Origin: Caballeronia arvi
GTDB taxonomy: Bacteria; Pseudomonadota; Gammaproteobacteria; Burkholderiales; Burkholderiaceae
Direction: 5' to 3'
DNA: 64,000 nt
NCBI RefSeq assembly: GCF_001544695.2
Contig: NZ_FCOM02000001.1
Span: forward strand, 1 to 64,000
Part shown: piece by piece, positions 1 through 9,035 of the stretch
Numbering within the stretch: position 1 is the first letter of the stretch
How the letters are laid out: each line of letters starts with the position of its first letter
Notes under the pieces: generated by a model
Told to the model about the DNA's origin: nothing
Database searches by the model: none
The model's input: the letters and a program-made list of their open reading frames with translations, nothing else
Translations under genes and position numbers: made by a program

Positions 1-957
1 GATGGCAGCGAGCATCGCTGGTTCGAGGACCGCGCCCCGCCATGCACGCTGCTCGTGTTCATCGACGATGCAACCGGCCGTCTGATGACCTTGCACTTCA
101 CGGCGACCGAATCCACGTTCAGCTACTTCGAGGCCATGCGCAAGTATCTCGAAGCGCATGGCAAGCCGGTGGCGCTGTATAGCGACAAGGCGGCGGTGTT
201 TCATTGCAATGGGCATGCCGAGACTGCTGGCAAGGGCGTCACGCAGTTCGGGCGAGCCTTGTACGAGCTCAACATCGATACCTGGTGTGCCAACAGCAGC
301 CAGGCCAAGGGACGCGTCGAGCGGGCCAATCTGACGCTGCAGGACCGCTTGGTGAAGGAGCTACGGCTGCGCGGCATCGACACCCAGGAAGCCGCCAATG
401 CGTATGCGCCCCACTTCGTCGCCGACTTCAATGGCCGCTTCGGCAAGACACCGAGGAGCACGTTCGATGCGCATCGACCGTTGCGCGCGGATGAATCGCT
501 CGACCTGATTCTCACTTCACGAGTGCCGCGCCGTGTCACCAAGGTGTTGACGGTGCAGTATGACCGGGTGATCTACATGCTCGACGACACGCCGGAGAAT
601 CGCGCACTGATTCACCAGTATCTGGACGTGTTCGAATATCCGGACGGACGCATCGAGATCCGGGTCAATGGCGCGGCCCTCGCCTATCGGCAATACGATC
701 GGCTCTCCGAGATCGATCAGGGCGCCGTGGTCGACAACAAACGCCTGGGGCACGCGTTGCAGGTCGCCCAGGTGTTGCAGGCGCAGCGCGATGATCGCTG
801 CGCTTCAGGTATGCCCTCGCGCACGAACCAGGGGCTCGCGCCGCGGCCCAAAGAGCGCAAGGTGAGCACGCGAACGCAGCGAGAATTGACGCAACAACAG
901 CTTAATGCGGCGGTGCTGAGTACCGCCGAAACGCGGGCAGCCGCGGTGGGGAAATGA
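1..957 (+). CDS. ISNCY-family transposase, 5' end cut by the window edge
   Basis: The frame is open from base 1 and gives 318 visible residues up to the TGA at 957, so the N-terminal helix-turn-helix part lies outside the window. The visible part is a DDE/RNase H-fold integrase core. It has an opening DGSEHRWFE, where the D is likely the first catalytic acid, then FIDDATGRL, a second acid in LYSDKAAVF, and the glutamate in KGRVERANL followed by a basic DRLVKELRLRG helix. These match ISNCY/IS1202-like transposases. The tail is basic and Gln-rich. The element sits at the distal end of the polysaccharide locus and may have helped shape it. Catalytic residues look intact, so this copy may be functional. 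Confidence 0.85.
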   Translation, partial: DGSEHRWFEDRAPPCTLLVFIDDATGRLMTLHFTATESTFSYFEAMRKYLEAHGKPVALYSDKAAVFHCNGHAETAGKGVTQFGRALYELNIDTWCANSSQAKGRVERANLTLQDRLVKELRLRGIDTQEAANAYAPHFVADFNGRFGKTPRSTFDAHRPLRADESLDLILTSRVPRRVTKVLTVQYDRVIYMLDDTPENRALIHQYLDVFEYPDGRIEIRVNGAALAYRQYDRLSEIDQGAVVDNKRLGHALQVAQVLQAQRDDRCASGMPSRTNQGLAPRPKERKVSTRTQRELTQQQLNAAVLSTAETRAAAVGK

Positions 958-960
958 GCT

Positions 961-1100
961 TTTAAAGAGGGATTTAAAGACGCAAAACCCGACATTTCTA
1001 AAAAGCTCATACCCCGACATTTCAATCTGGCCGTGACACTGTGTGTCAGGGCTCTTTAGTAATGTCCGTTTATGGCCAAAGTTTTGAAATGTCCGCTTTG
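961..1100. repeat. Probable right end of the insertion sequence, with repeated GACATTTC motifs
   Basis: Immediately 3' of the transposase, CCCGACATTTC occurs twice, near 989 and 1011. It is followed by a perfect palindrome TGACAC-TGT-GTGTCA at 1034-1048 and then by the inverted motif ATGTCCG twice, near 1063 and 1091. Oppositely oriented copies of a transposase-binding motif are typical of IS ends. The exact terminus and any target-site duplication cannot be fixed without the left end. The remaining bases to 1329 hold no gene that I can support. Confidence 0.4.
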
Positions 1101-1329
1101 ATGCCACGTATGCTGATCGGTCGCGGGTTTCGCGGCGACGGAGGCTTCGATGGCGAGCAATGGACTGATCACGACAAGCATGGGCGGAACTGAGATGGAT
1201 CACAGTCATCGAGGCGGCTGTTGAATTGTGTGTGCCAGATCAGCCGACTATGCCGGGCGCTATGAGGCATGTGGGCCGGCCGGTCTGGTATCAGGCACGC
1301 GCCGCTCCAACATCGGCTTGACTCCCTTC

Positions 1330-2931
1330 TCAAAGATTTCCTTCTGATATCCATGTGCCAGGAATGCCTGCGACGACGCAGACCCATCCTTTCGGCGAGC
1401 CCACGGCCGGCGCGATATTCCTCGTTCTTGCACCTTTGATCCATGTCAGGGCCGACGGAGCGGAAAAGCCTTTCACTGCTCCACTCACCGAACTTGTTTC
1501 ATCGAATAAAGAGGCACATTGCCCAGTGAACGACATTGCACCGTTCCATGTTGAGCCGCGAGAAATGATACAGCCGTTACCAGCCACGGAAAAGCCCGAC
1601 CCGCCGGCCGAGAAATTCGAATTATTCCCGATGACTTTCTGACTATGGGCGATGACAATCGGCCTCGTCGACGTTACCGAACAATTATTGAAAATAGTTA
1701 TATCGGCAAGATACGAGCCGCTTTCTGATATCGTGCATCCAGTGAAGCTGGCGGCCGCCGTCGTCGACACGCTCCGGAGTGTTCCAACACTGCATCCGAA
1801 AAACTGCATCTGTTCCGGATCACTGTTCGAATATGCGACCGTGAGACTGGAAATCCTTGTTCCAAAAACGCGAAAGCTATATGCGTTCGAATTGAAGTTG
1901 GCAATAGAACCACCGACAATCGTGATTATTCCAACCTGGTCTGGAACGACGCCAAAAGATCCTTCAACCGACGGTGTATCGAAAGTGATCGACGTGCCGT
2001 TGTAGCCTTGCGCTCTCACCGCCACCGCACCCTCAGTCGAAACGTTCGCAAAAGTCGTATTAGCACCGTCAAATGTAGCGGAAGCAGTTGTCGGGACAAG
2101 CGCGTGAAGACGTACGCCGTTATAGCGACAACGGTTCCCGCCAAGAACCCACGTAGGATGTGCAGGGCCCGTCTTGGCTCGTTCCGAATGAATATTATCG
2201 ATAACGCAGGACAACGAATTTGGGCTGATAAATATCGCACGATACTGAGCCTGTTCAACCTGAAGGCGCAAGATATGCGACATATTGCAGGTATCGCCCG
2301 CATCGTTCATTGAGAACGCGTAGTTGCCGGCATTTCCACATAACTCGACACTGATGGTTTCGAAAAGGCAGTCCCAGCATCGATCGATTCGTACGCCAGC
2401 CCCATTGAAGTTATAGACACGTGTCTTGCCAATTTTGGCCATTTGCGGGTTCTTGAACAAAATTCCGTCAAGATTCTGCCCGCCACCGCCGAGAGTAACG
2501 TCGAATATGTGCGGAGAGCCCGAGACGGTAAGTGCTGTATAGTTGGATCCGACCGGAAAGATGCCGCAATCGCCGGTGATGTCGTCGCCGTAGCCTGCCG
2601 ATTCCATCAAAATTCCGCCCGCTCCGGAATAGGTCAGTGGCCCACTTATCTTATATCGCCCGGCCGGCATAGTGGCGATCTCGCCACTCTTGCCACAATC
2701 ATTGAAGAACTTTTGAATTCCTCGCGTGCTGTCGATTGTACCGGTGCGGTCAACAAAGGCGCCCGATACTCCGTTCGCATAGTAGTCCAGCAGCGATACC
2801 GTTTTGCGTCCATTTTTGGGTGCCTCGGATGAGACTACGCTCGTAGCGTTTGCGCGAAGTGCGACGAGTGACATCCCGGCGAGTACGCTATTTCCGATCC
2901 GCGTGAGCATGCGTCTTCTTAATCCGCTCAT
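1330..2931 (-). CDS. Secreted right-handed beta-helix (pectate-lyase-like) protein of the polysaccharide locus
   Basis: 533 residues. The N-terminus has basic residues (GLRRRMLTR) followed by a hydrophobic stretch ending in ALRANA, a plausible export signal. Residues of about 45-90 (LLDYYANGVSG..., then DSTRGIQKFFNDCG and ATMPAGRYKISGPL) resemble the start of the Pectate_lyase_3/GH28-like superfamily, and the rest is a long run of short beta-rich repeats, as expected for a solenoid. The C-terminus GWVCVVAGIPGTWISEGNL resembles caps found on phage tailspike or depolymerase-like beta-helix proteins. In a polysaccharide locus such proteins usually cleave, edit or bind the polymer. No catalytic residues can be assigned, so substrate and activity are unknown. 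It is the last gene of the minus-strand series, next to the IS. Confidence 0.7.
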   Translation of the reverse strand: MSGLRRRMLTRIGNSVLAGMSLVALRANATSVVSSEAPKNGRKTVSLLDYYANGVSGAFVDRTGTIDSTRGIQKFFNDCGKSGEIATMPAGRYKISGPLTYSGAGGILMESAGYGDDITGDCGIFPVGSNYTALTVSGSPHIFDVTLGGGGQNLDGILFKNPQMAKIGKTRVYNFNGAGVRIDRCWDCLFETISVELCGNAGNYAFSMNDAGDTCNMSHILRLQVEQAQYRAIFISPNSLSCVIDNIHSERAKTGPAHPTWVLGGNRCRYNGVRLHALVPTTASATFDGANTTFANVSTEGAVAVRAQGYNGTSITFDTPSVEGSFGVVPDQVGIITIVGGSIANFNSNAYSFRVFGTRISSLTVAYSNSDPEQMQFFGCSVGTLRSVSTTAAASFTGCTISESGSYLADITIFNNCSVTSTRPIVIAHSQKVIGNNSNFSAGGSGFSVAGNGCIISRGSTWNGAMSFTGQCASLFDETSSVSGAVKGFSAPSALTWIKGARTRNIAPAVGSPKGWVCVVAGIPGTWISEGNL

Positions 2932-2984
2932 TGTTCATGCCCGTTCGCAGTATTGAGTTATGAATCGCTGAAATTTGAAGCCTC

Positions 2985-4190
2985 CTAGCTGCCGGTTGTA
3001 CTCGCTTCGTGCGGCAGTTCTGGAATGGCGCCGGCGCTGTCGGTTCGCGCAGACTGTTCGGCGTCCAATAAATCGAGGCGAAAACACGCCAGGCGCATCT
3101 CAACGAACGCGCGAAACGATGCCTTGAAGATCTCGCTGGAAAATCGCTCGGCTTTCCTTCGACAGGACGCAGGCTCAAAGAGATGAGCGTTGTTTTCGAA
3201 GCACTTGACCGCTTCCAGAATGGATTCCGGAGTCTGCTCTCGGAAGAAGACTCCGGTCGGGTGCTGCTTCGGAAAACCTACTACGGACTCCAGTGCACCA
3301 CCTTTTCCGAAAGCAATGACCGGCGTCCCGCATGCTTGCGCCTCGACGACCGAAATTCCAAAATCCTCTTCCGCTGCAAAGACGAAGGCACGTGCTCTCT
3401 GTAAGTGGTCGCGCAAAACCTCGAATGGCTGGTAGCCAAGCAACTGTACATTAGGTCCGCAGACCGCTTTCACCCTCTTCATTTCCGGACCGTCGCCAAT
3501 CACGATCAAGCGTCGCTCGGGCGTTTTCGAAAAAGCCTCGACGAGGAGATCTATCCGCTTGTACGGCACCAGGCGGGAGGCCGTCAGATAGAAGTCGCTC
3601 TTATCGGTACGCAAGGTCAGTCCGCTTACATCAACTGGTGGATAGATGACGGTGGCATCGCGCCCATAGATCTTCCTGACCCTCCGAGCGATGAAGCGTG
3701 AATTGGATATCAAATGGTCAACGCTATTTGCCGAGCGCGCATCCCAGACGCGGATGTAGTGTAGAAGCATCCGCGCCAGTACCGATCTGATCCCCACACT
3801 AAGTCCCGACTCCCTCAGGTATTGGTGCTGAAGATCCCATGCATATCGTATCGGGGAGTGAATGTAGCTGATATGCAGCTGGTCCGGCCCGGTCAGTACG
3901 CCTTTTGCGACTGCATGAGAACTGGAAATGACCAGATCGTAACGCGACAAATCAAACTGCTCGATCGCCAGCGGCATCAGCGGAAGATATGCTCGATAGT
4001 GCGTCCGCGAAAACGGCAGCTTCTGAATGAATGATGTGTTCACCTGTTTGCCATGAAGCCACGAGCGATCTTCAAGATAGTCAACCAGCGTAAAGATATC
4101 TGCCTGCGGGAAACACTCAATGATCTGTTGAAGGACTCTTTCCGAACCACCCAGTGTGACAAGCCACTCATGGACAATCGCAACTTTCAT
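2985..4190 (-). CDS. GT4-family glycosyltransferase, WbaZ/mannosyltransferase-like
   Basis: 401 residues from the ATG at 4190, which is preceded by GGGGAAGAAG. A longer in-frame start exists, but the residues before this Met do not look like protein of the family. The protein opens with MKVAIVHEWLVTLGGSERVL, the GT-B N-terminal nucleotide-fold strand and glycine loop of GT4 enzymes, and has SYIHSPIRYAWD, TASRLVPYKRIDLLVEAF (donor domain start) and the EX7E-like region FGISVVEAQACGTPVIAFGKGG. It resembles the WbaZ/mannosyltransferase branch, which fits the presence of ManC. It would add a sugar to the lipid-linked repeat unit on the cytoplasmic face. The sugar specificity is inferred, not shown. 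Confidence 0.85.
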   Translation of the reverse strand: MKVAIVHEWLVTLGGSERVLQQIIECFPQADIFTLVDYLEDRSWLHGKQVNTSFIQKLPFSRTHYRAYLPLMPLAIEQFDLSRYDLVISSSHAVAKGVLTGPDQLHISYIHSPIRYAWDLQHQYLRESGLSVGIRSVLARMLLHYIRVWDARSANSVDHLISNSRFIARRVRKIYGRDATVIYPPVDVSGLTLRTDKSDFYLTASRLVPYKRIDLLVEAFSKTPERRLIVIGDGPEMKRVKAVCGPNVQLLGYQPFEVLRDHLQRARAFVFAAEEDFGISVVEAQACGTPVIAFGKGGALESVVGFPKQHPTGVFFREQTPESILEAVKCFENNAHLFEPASCRRKAERFSSEIFKASFRAFVEMRLACFRLDLLDAEQSARTDSAGAIPELPHEASTTGS

Positions 4191-4366
4191 CTTCTTCCCC
4201 TTTTTGGCGGCGTATCCGGCACGGACATGAACGCGCGACCACGCGCCCGACAAGCATATTTTGTGATGCGACTCAAATTCCGCTCGCCTCCAGTCAGCAC
4301 CATTGGCAGAAGGCAAGTCCCAGGCTATACGGTATGCGCTTTCACGCGACAACGAACGGAGCGCCT

Positions 4367-5230
4367 TCAGTACGCTCCGTCCTTCTCAAAAACGACTTTG
4401 AAGGTTCGTAGAAGAATAGATAAGTCGAGCAAGACCGAGCGTTCTCGCACGTAAGAAACATCGAGAGAGACTCTCGTCGCGTAGTCGAGATCATTTCTTC
4501 CACTAACCTGCCACAATCCTGTCATGCCCGGTTTGACCATCAAGTAGAAGCGCGCATCGACGCCGTACCTCGGGAGCTCCTTTTCCACAATGGGACGCGG
4601 ACCGACCAGACTCATGTCACCGCGAAGCACGTTCCAGAGTTGCGGAAGCTCATCAAGACTCGTGCGCCGCAGAATCCGTCCGATAGGCGTGATTCGGATA
4701 TCGTTTTTGAGCTTGAAGTCACGATTCCATTCGTCTCGAGCTTTAGGGTCTTTTGCGAGCAGGTCTGCGAGCACCGTGTCCGCATCCTTAACCATGGAGC
4801 GAAACTTCAGGCACCGAAACGTCCGGCCGTCTCTTCCGATACGTGGGTGACCGAAGATCGCGTTACCACCATCGCTCAATACGACGACGCCTATGGCCAG
4901 AAGGACGGGACAGAGCAGAACGAGTAACGTCGAAGATCCGACAATATCGATGGTCCGCTTGGCGACTTCGCTGGCCGCAAGCTGCAGCCGTCCATTTGAG
5001 GAGGCGTTTGTCTCGAACGAAGTGGCCTGAGTTGCGGCTTCCGGCGTGGAAAGCTCCGATAGCGTCGACTCTTTCGCTCCGGCGTACTCAGGCGAGTCGT
5101 TCATGAGCGACCCGCACGATCCCCGATCGGTCGATCGCAACGGGTGTGCGTGCGAGCGGCTCTCTTGGTAGACATCAAGCGACTCTACTTCGTTTGACAC
5201 GGATTTCCACGCCTTGTCGACTAAGGCCAT
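4367..5230 (-). CDS. Undecaprenyl-phosphate sugar-1-phosphate transferase (WbaP C-terminal type)
   Basis: 287 residues, ATG at 5230 with GGAGA upstream. Residues 1-85 are low-complexity and polar. One hydrophobic segment follows (VGSSTLLVLLCPVLLAIGVVVL) and then the bacterial sugar transferase domain with FRCLKFRSM, RITPIGRILRRTSLDELPQL and GDMSLVGPRP. The DE pair in SLDELPQ and the VGPRP motif are family signatures. The enzyme transfers a hexose-1-phosphate to undecaprenyl phosphate, the first committed step of repeat-unit assembly. It lacks the four-helix N-terminal bundle of full WbaP and matches the short monotopic architecture. It is the only initiating transferase seen in the window. 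Galactose or glucose specificity cannot be told. Confidence 0.9.
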   Translation of the reverse strand: MALVDKAWKSVSNEVESLDVYQESRSHAHPLRSTDRGSCGSLMNDSPEYAGAKESTLSELSTPEAATQATSFETNASSNGRLQLAASEVAKRTIDIVGSSTLLVLLCPVLLAIGVVVLSDGGNAIFGHPRIGRDGRTFRCLKFRSMVKDADTVLADLLAKDPKARDEWNRDFKLKNDIRITPIGRILRRTSLDELPQLWNVLRGDMSLVGPRPIVEKELPRYGVDARFYLMVKPGMTGLWQVSGRNDLDYATRVSLDVSYVRERSVLLDLSILLRTFKVVFEKDGAY

Positions 5231-5596
5231 TGCTGTCTCCGGTTCAAAGTGACTCGACGATTACATCAGTTTTCCGTACTCGAAATCAGGAATGAAAGCG
5301 CGTAGCGCCGAGATCAATGCAAATTGGCCGGCTTGACCCATGTACGCGAGCACGGAACGGGATACGAAGCGCCCCACGCATGTTGTGCGCGCCGCACACG
5401 GAAACGGCGCGAGCGACAGGGCCACCGTCAAAGCAATCAATGCCTTTGCAACTGCTGGGCTCGGTGATGTTGCCGTCCAGGAAATGCAACCTCACCGCCG
5501 CGCCGGCAGGCCTTTGTGCCGACGCTGAGTCGCCGACAGTAACTCCTGAGGATCGCGCATGCCGAACGCTCTGCTCTCGATTAGTCTGTGGAAGTG
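5231..5596. other. Intergenic region between manC and the sugar transferase
   Basis: About 365 bases lie between the manC stop and the start of the initiating transferase. Short open frames exist on both strands, but none has a convincing start or recognisable product. It may carry a promoter for the downstream minus-strand genes. I cannot identify one with confidence. Confidence 0.4.
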
Positions 5597-7120
5597 TCAG
5601 GTTCGACCATAAGCGTCTTCGAAGCGAACGATATCGTCTTCGCCCAGATAGGCGCCGGATTGAACCTCAATCAACTCAAGCGGCACCTTGCCGGGATTCT
5701 CGAGACGATGCCGTACTCCGAGTGGAATGAACGTCGACTCGTTTTCTGATAACAAGAATTGCTGTTCTCCGCGAGTCACGAGCGCCGTGCCGCATACGAT
5801 GATCCAATGCTCTGCTCGATGATGATGCATTTGCAAGGACAGGCGCGCGCCGGGCGAGACCACGATACGTTTCACCTGAAAGCGCTCGCCATGCGCGATC
5901 GAGTCATAGAATCCCCACGGCCGATGCACCTTACGGTGCGTTTCGGCCTCTGGCGCATTCTGCTCATGAATTCGTGCGACCAGTCCCTTGATGTCCTGCG
6001 AATGTGAGCGGTCCGCAACGAGTACTGCGTCATCGGTTTCGACGACGATTACGTTTGTGGTGCCGACGCACGCGACAAGGCGACCACCCTCGGACCGTGC
6101 GTAACTCGAGGTCGCCCCCTCGAAGATGACGCGTCCGCTTGCCACGTTGCCGCATGGGTCCTTATCCATCGCCTCCCAGACCGCATCCCACGAACCGAGG
6201 TCCGACCATCCGGCGACAAGAGGAACGACGGCACCGTCGCACAGTGAACCCTCTCTGCCTATGTGCTCCATCACGGCATAATCGATAGAGTCGGATGAAA
6301 CGCGGGCGAACGCGGACGGACAGGGTCGGACAAACTTCGCCTCGCGTTGGCCTTCCTCGAGGGCAGCGACGCACGCCCCGTGCATCTCGGGGTTGGCTCG
6401 GGCGAGTGCATCGAGCCAAGTGCTCGCGCGCAAAACGAAGATCCCGCTGTTCCACCAATACATGCCAGACGCTACGTAATGCGCAGCGACTTCAGCAGCA
6501 GGTCTTTCGACAAAACGTTCAATGCGGTGTGCACCGTCATCAAGCGCATCGCCGATGCAGATATAGCCGAAGGCAGTCTCGGCACGCGTAGGCGGAATGC
6601 CAAGCGTCGCGATCATGCCACGTTGAGCGTATCCGGCAGCCACGCAAATTGCCTGATGGAGCGCATGAACGTCGGCGATGGAATGATCTGCGGGCATTGC
6701 GACCATGATCGCGTCGTGCCCGTCTTTCAGCAGCTCGAGCGCAGCGAGCGTAAGCGCGGGCGCCGTGTCGCGACGCGCCGGTTCTCCGATGATGGTCGCG
6801 ACGACGCCACACGAGCGCATGTGCTCCTCCGTCGCGAAACGATGCTCTTCTCCACAAACGATGATTGGTTCCGCATCGACATCGAAGTCGCCCGTGAAGC
6901 CCTTCATTCGCGTGACGGTCGACTGAAGTAGCGAATTGGCTGCCACCACTCCGATCAACTGCTTTGGGAAATGCCCGCGCGAAAGCGGCCACAGCCGCGT
7001 CCCAGATCCGCCGGCAAGGATAACCGGAACGAGCCGACGGCACGATTGCCCCACGGATACCGGCATCAGGTACTCAGTTGCGTCCGCCGTCGCATAGGCC
7101 GGAGCCGCTGACTGTAGCAT
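5597..7120 (-). CDS. manC: Bifunctional mannose-1-phosphate guanylyltransferase / mannose-6-phosphate isomerase
   Basis: 507 residues, ATG at 7120 preceded by TAGGAGC. The N-terminal nucleotidyltransferase domain carries the signature GGSGTRLWPLSR at about residues 37-48, PADHSI near 145 and the FVERP/YWWNSGIF acceptor-site segments. The C-terminal third is the type II phosphomannose isomerase cupin with VHRPWGFYDS, LQMHHHRAEHWIIV and the ENES...IPLGVRHRLENPG segment. Length and domain order match ManC/CpsB/XanB. It makes GDP-mannose in the cytoplasm, the precursor for mannosyl, fucosyl or rhamnosyl residues of the polymer. It stands alone between two gaps of a few hundred bases, so it may have its own promoter. 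Confidence 0.95.
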   Translation of the reverse strand: MLQSAAPAYATADATEYLMPVSVGQSCRRLVPVILAGGSGTRLWPLSRGHFPKQLIGVVAANSLLQSTVTRMKGFTGDFDVDAEPIIVCGEEHRFATEEHMRSCGVVATIIGEPARRDTAPALTLAALELLKDGHDAIMVAMPADHSIADVHALHQAICVAAGYAQRGMIATLGIPPTRAETAFGYICIGDALDDGAHRIERFVERPAAEVAAHYVASGMYWWNSGIFVLRASTWLDALARANPEMHGACVAALEEGQREAKFVRPCPSAFARVSSDSIDYAVMEHIGREGSLCDGAVVPLVAGWSDLGSWDAVWEAMDKDPCGNVASGRVIFEGATSSYARSEGGRLVACVGTTNVIVVETDDAVLVADRSHSQDIKGLVARIHEQNAPEAETHRKVHRPWGFYDSIAHGERFQVKRIVVSPGARLSLQMHHHRAEHWIIVCGTALVTRGEQQFLLSENESTFIPLGVRHRLENPGKVPLELIEVQSGAYLGEDDIVRFEDAYGRT

Positions 7121-7598
7121 TTTGCGCTCCTAATTACGTGATGAAATGACTTAGATTCTCAAATTCACCGCTTTGGCTGCGAGGCCATTCAGCATTGCAA
7201 CCGAAATCGCTTGATGTGGTCAGGATCATTGGCAGCGGCCCAGTCAAAGCACGCTGTCTCGCGGAGCGAACAATCTCGTGACTCCATAACTTTCACCGAC
7301 TGCGCATTCGCTTCGAGCGCCCCGATTTCTCCCAGAGGCCTTCCTGAAAATTGGTTGCTGCATCATATGCTGACGACAGTTGAGAAAGTCAGTCTGTCAA
7401 CGGTTCCTAGCATAGTTCACACGCCGGACGAGTTCTCGCCAACACCATGGACAATCCTGCCAACCAGGCTAGTCACGCACGCTGTGCCATCGCTCTGCGT
7501 GGTCGGCCTGAATGTCGATGTGAATTCGATCACGGTCTTGTTTTCCCGGACTCAGCATACTCGTACGGCACATCTACCCCTGTGCGCAGAACTCGAAG
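7121..7598. other. Intergenic region upstream of manC
   Basis: About 480 bases between the wzy-like gene and manC. No open frame here has a family resemblance or a good ribosome site. Presumably it holds the manC promoter on the minus strand. No match to the R1/R2 leader repeat found elsewhere in this locus was seen. Confidence 0.4.
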
Positions 7599-8900
7599 TC
7601 AAGGCTGGTGGCGCCGAGGTCGAATATTCGCCGAGGTGACTGCGCGCGGCGGGAGCGCCACGTTCGCATGCCTAGCGCTTCGAATCCTGCGATTCCACGC
7701 TGCGAGTGGAAGAGAAGTTGCAATGGCCAGCGCTAGCCAGATGTATTGAAAATAGAGTTGGACTCCGAAAACCATAGCAAGCATGAATAGAGCAATCATG
7801 TAGCGGGCCGGCTTTGATGCGCTTAGGTAGAAGAGCGTAAATGGCCAGAAGAACAATACGAGCCCCACGATTCCCGATTCCAGCGCGAAGTTCACTAAAC
7901 CGCCCAAGCCAGAAAGATCCCATTCGTTCACGGGTGGCAGCGGACCACGGTATGTCGGATTATTCCTTGCAAGCGAGTAGTTGCCAAACCCCACGCCGAT
8001 CATTGGATGGTCGGCGAACATATTTGGGGCAATATACATGGCTGCAATTCGCCCCATTACTAAACTTTGATCATCCGAGCGCGCCGCAATGGCACTCTCG
8101 ATGTCGGAATAGTCATTCCAGTATCCCAATAGTCTGTCACCGAGACCGAAGGTGGCATTACCGATGATGACCGCCATAGCGATGACAACCGGCGCGATCG
8201 TGAGCCGTTTCAATGCTTTGCTGGCAGAGGCGGAATACCACGTCGATGCCATGAAGCCAATGATCAAAAAGGCAACCGCCGCCTTAGCCTGTGATGCTAC
8301 GAGCAGACCTCCCAGGAGTATTGCCCACGGCCAAGACCAACCAAGGGTCGCATACCGCACGAGAAAATAAAAGCACACGAAAAGCCCGAATGGACCGCCC
8401 TCTACGTATCCGCCGCGAAGGCGGTGGTCGGCGTAGGTAAAGGGCGTTTCGACGCCTGCGTAAGTTGCCATCCAGCAGAGCAAAAAAAAGCCACACCAGA
8501 TCAGCATCCACATGTCGATTGCGGAAAGAAGTCCGAGTAATTGATGCGGCCTTTGAAATCGCTGCAATCTGCTGACATAAAGAGCAAAAAACACACAGCC
8601 GATATATTGAACATAGCGCGAAAGGCTCAGGATCCCTGGATTCTTAAGGATCGAGTCCGATCCCGCGATCACGTAAAGATCGGTGTATTTCAGCGACACG
8701 ACGGACAAACCCATGCACACGGTGAAGGCAAGAACGAGCCTCGAATAGAGCCTATTCACCTTATACGACCTAACATCTATGAGATAGAGGGCGATCAGAG
8801 CGAGCGAAAATATATCACCGACCTTTACACTAAAAAATTTGATGTCGGTCAGTTGCATGACCGAAACGATCAGAAAGGCAGGCACGAGACGCTTATTCAA
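7599..8900 (-). CDS. Wzy-like O-antigen/exopolysaccharide polymerase (multi-pass membrane protein)
   Basis: 433 residues with roughly ten or more hydrophobic segments from residue 5 to about 410, ending in a basic cytoplasmic tail. Between the late membrane segments is a larger polar loop with MFADHPMIGVGFGNYSLARNNP, the kind of H-x3-GxGxGxY segment shared by Wzy polymerases and WaaL ligases. Sequence conservation in this class is low, so the call rests on topology, this loop and the position between glycosyltransferases and manC. Its role would be joining lipid-linked repeat units in the periplasm. An O-antigen ligase is the alternative, less likely in a locus with Wzx and Wzc. Confidence 0.75.
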   Translation of the reverse strand: MNKRLVPAFLIVSVMQLTDIKFFSVKVGDIFSLALIALYLIDVRSYKVNRLYSRLVLAFTVCMGLSVVSLKYTDLYVIAGSDSILKNPGILSLSRYVQYIGCVFFALYVSRLQRFQRPHQLLGLLSAIDMWMLIWCGFFLLCWMATYAGVETPFTYADHRLRGGYVEGGPFGLFVCFYFLVRYATLGWSWPWAILLGGLLVASQAKAAVAFLIIGFMASTWYSASASKALKRLTIAPVVIAMAVIIGNATFGLGDRLLGYWNDYSDIESAIAARSDDQSLVMGRIAAMYIAPNMFADHPMIGVGFGNYSLARNNPTYRGPLPPVNEWDLSGLGGLVNFALESGIVGLVLFFWPFTLFYLSASKPARYMIALFMLAMVFGVQLYFQYIWLALAIATSLPLAAWNRRIRSARHANVALPPRAVTSANIRPRRHQP

Positions 8901-9035
8901 CGGACACCCCCACCCTGCGGACGTTATTTGTCCCAGACCAGCCCATTGTCACGCCAGTCCACTCAATGCTGCGCGAAGCGATGCTCGCGAATCTGCTTTG
9001 GCCTGTAGGATGATCATGCCGTTTTTCCCCTGGAT

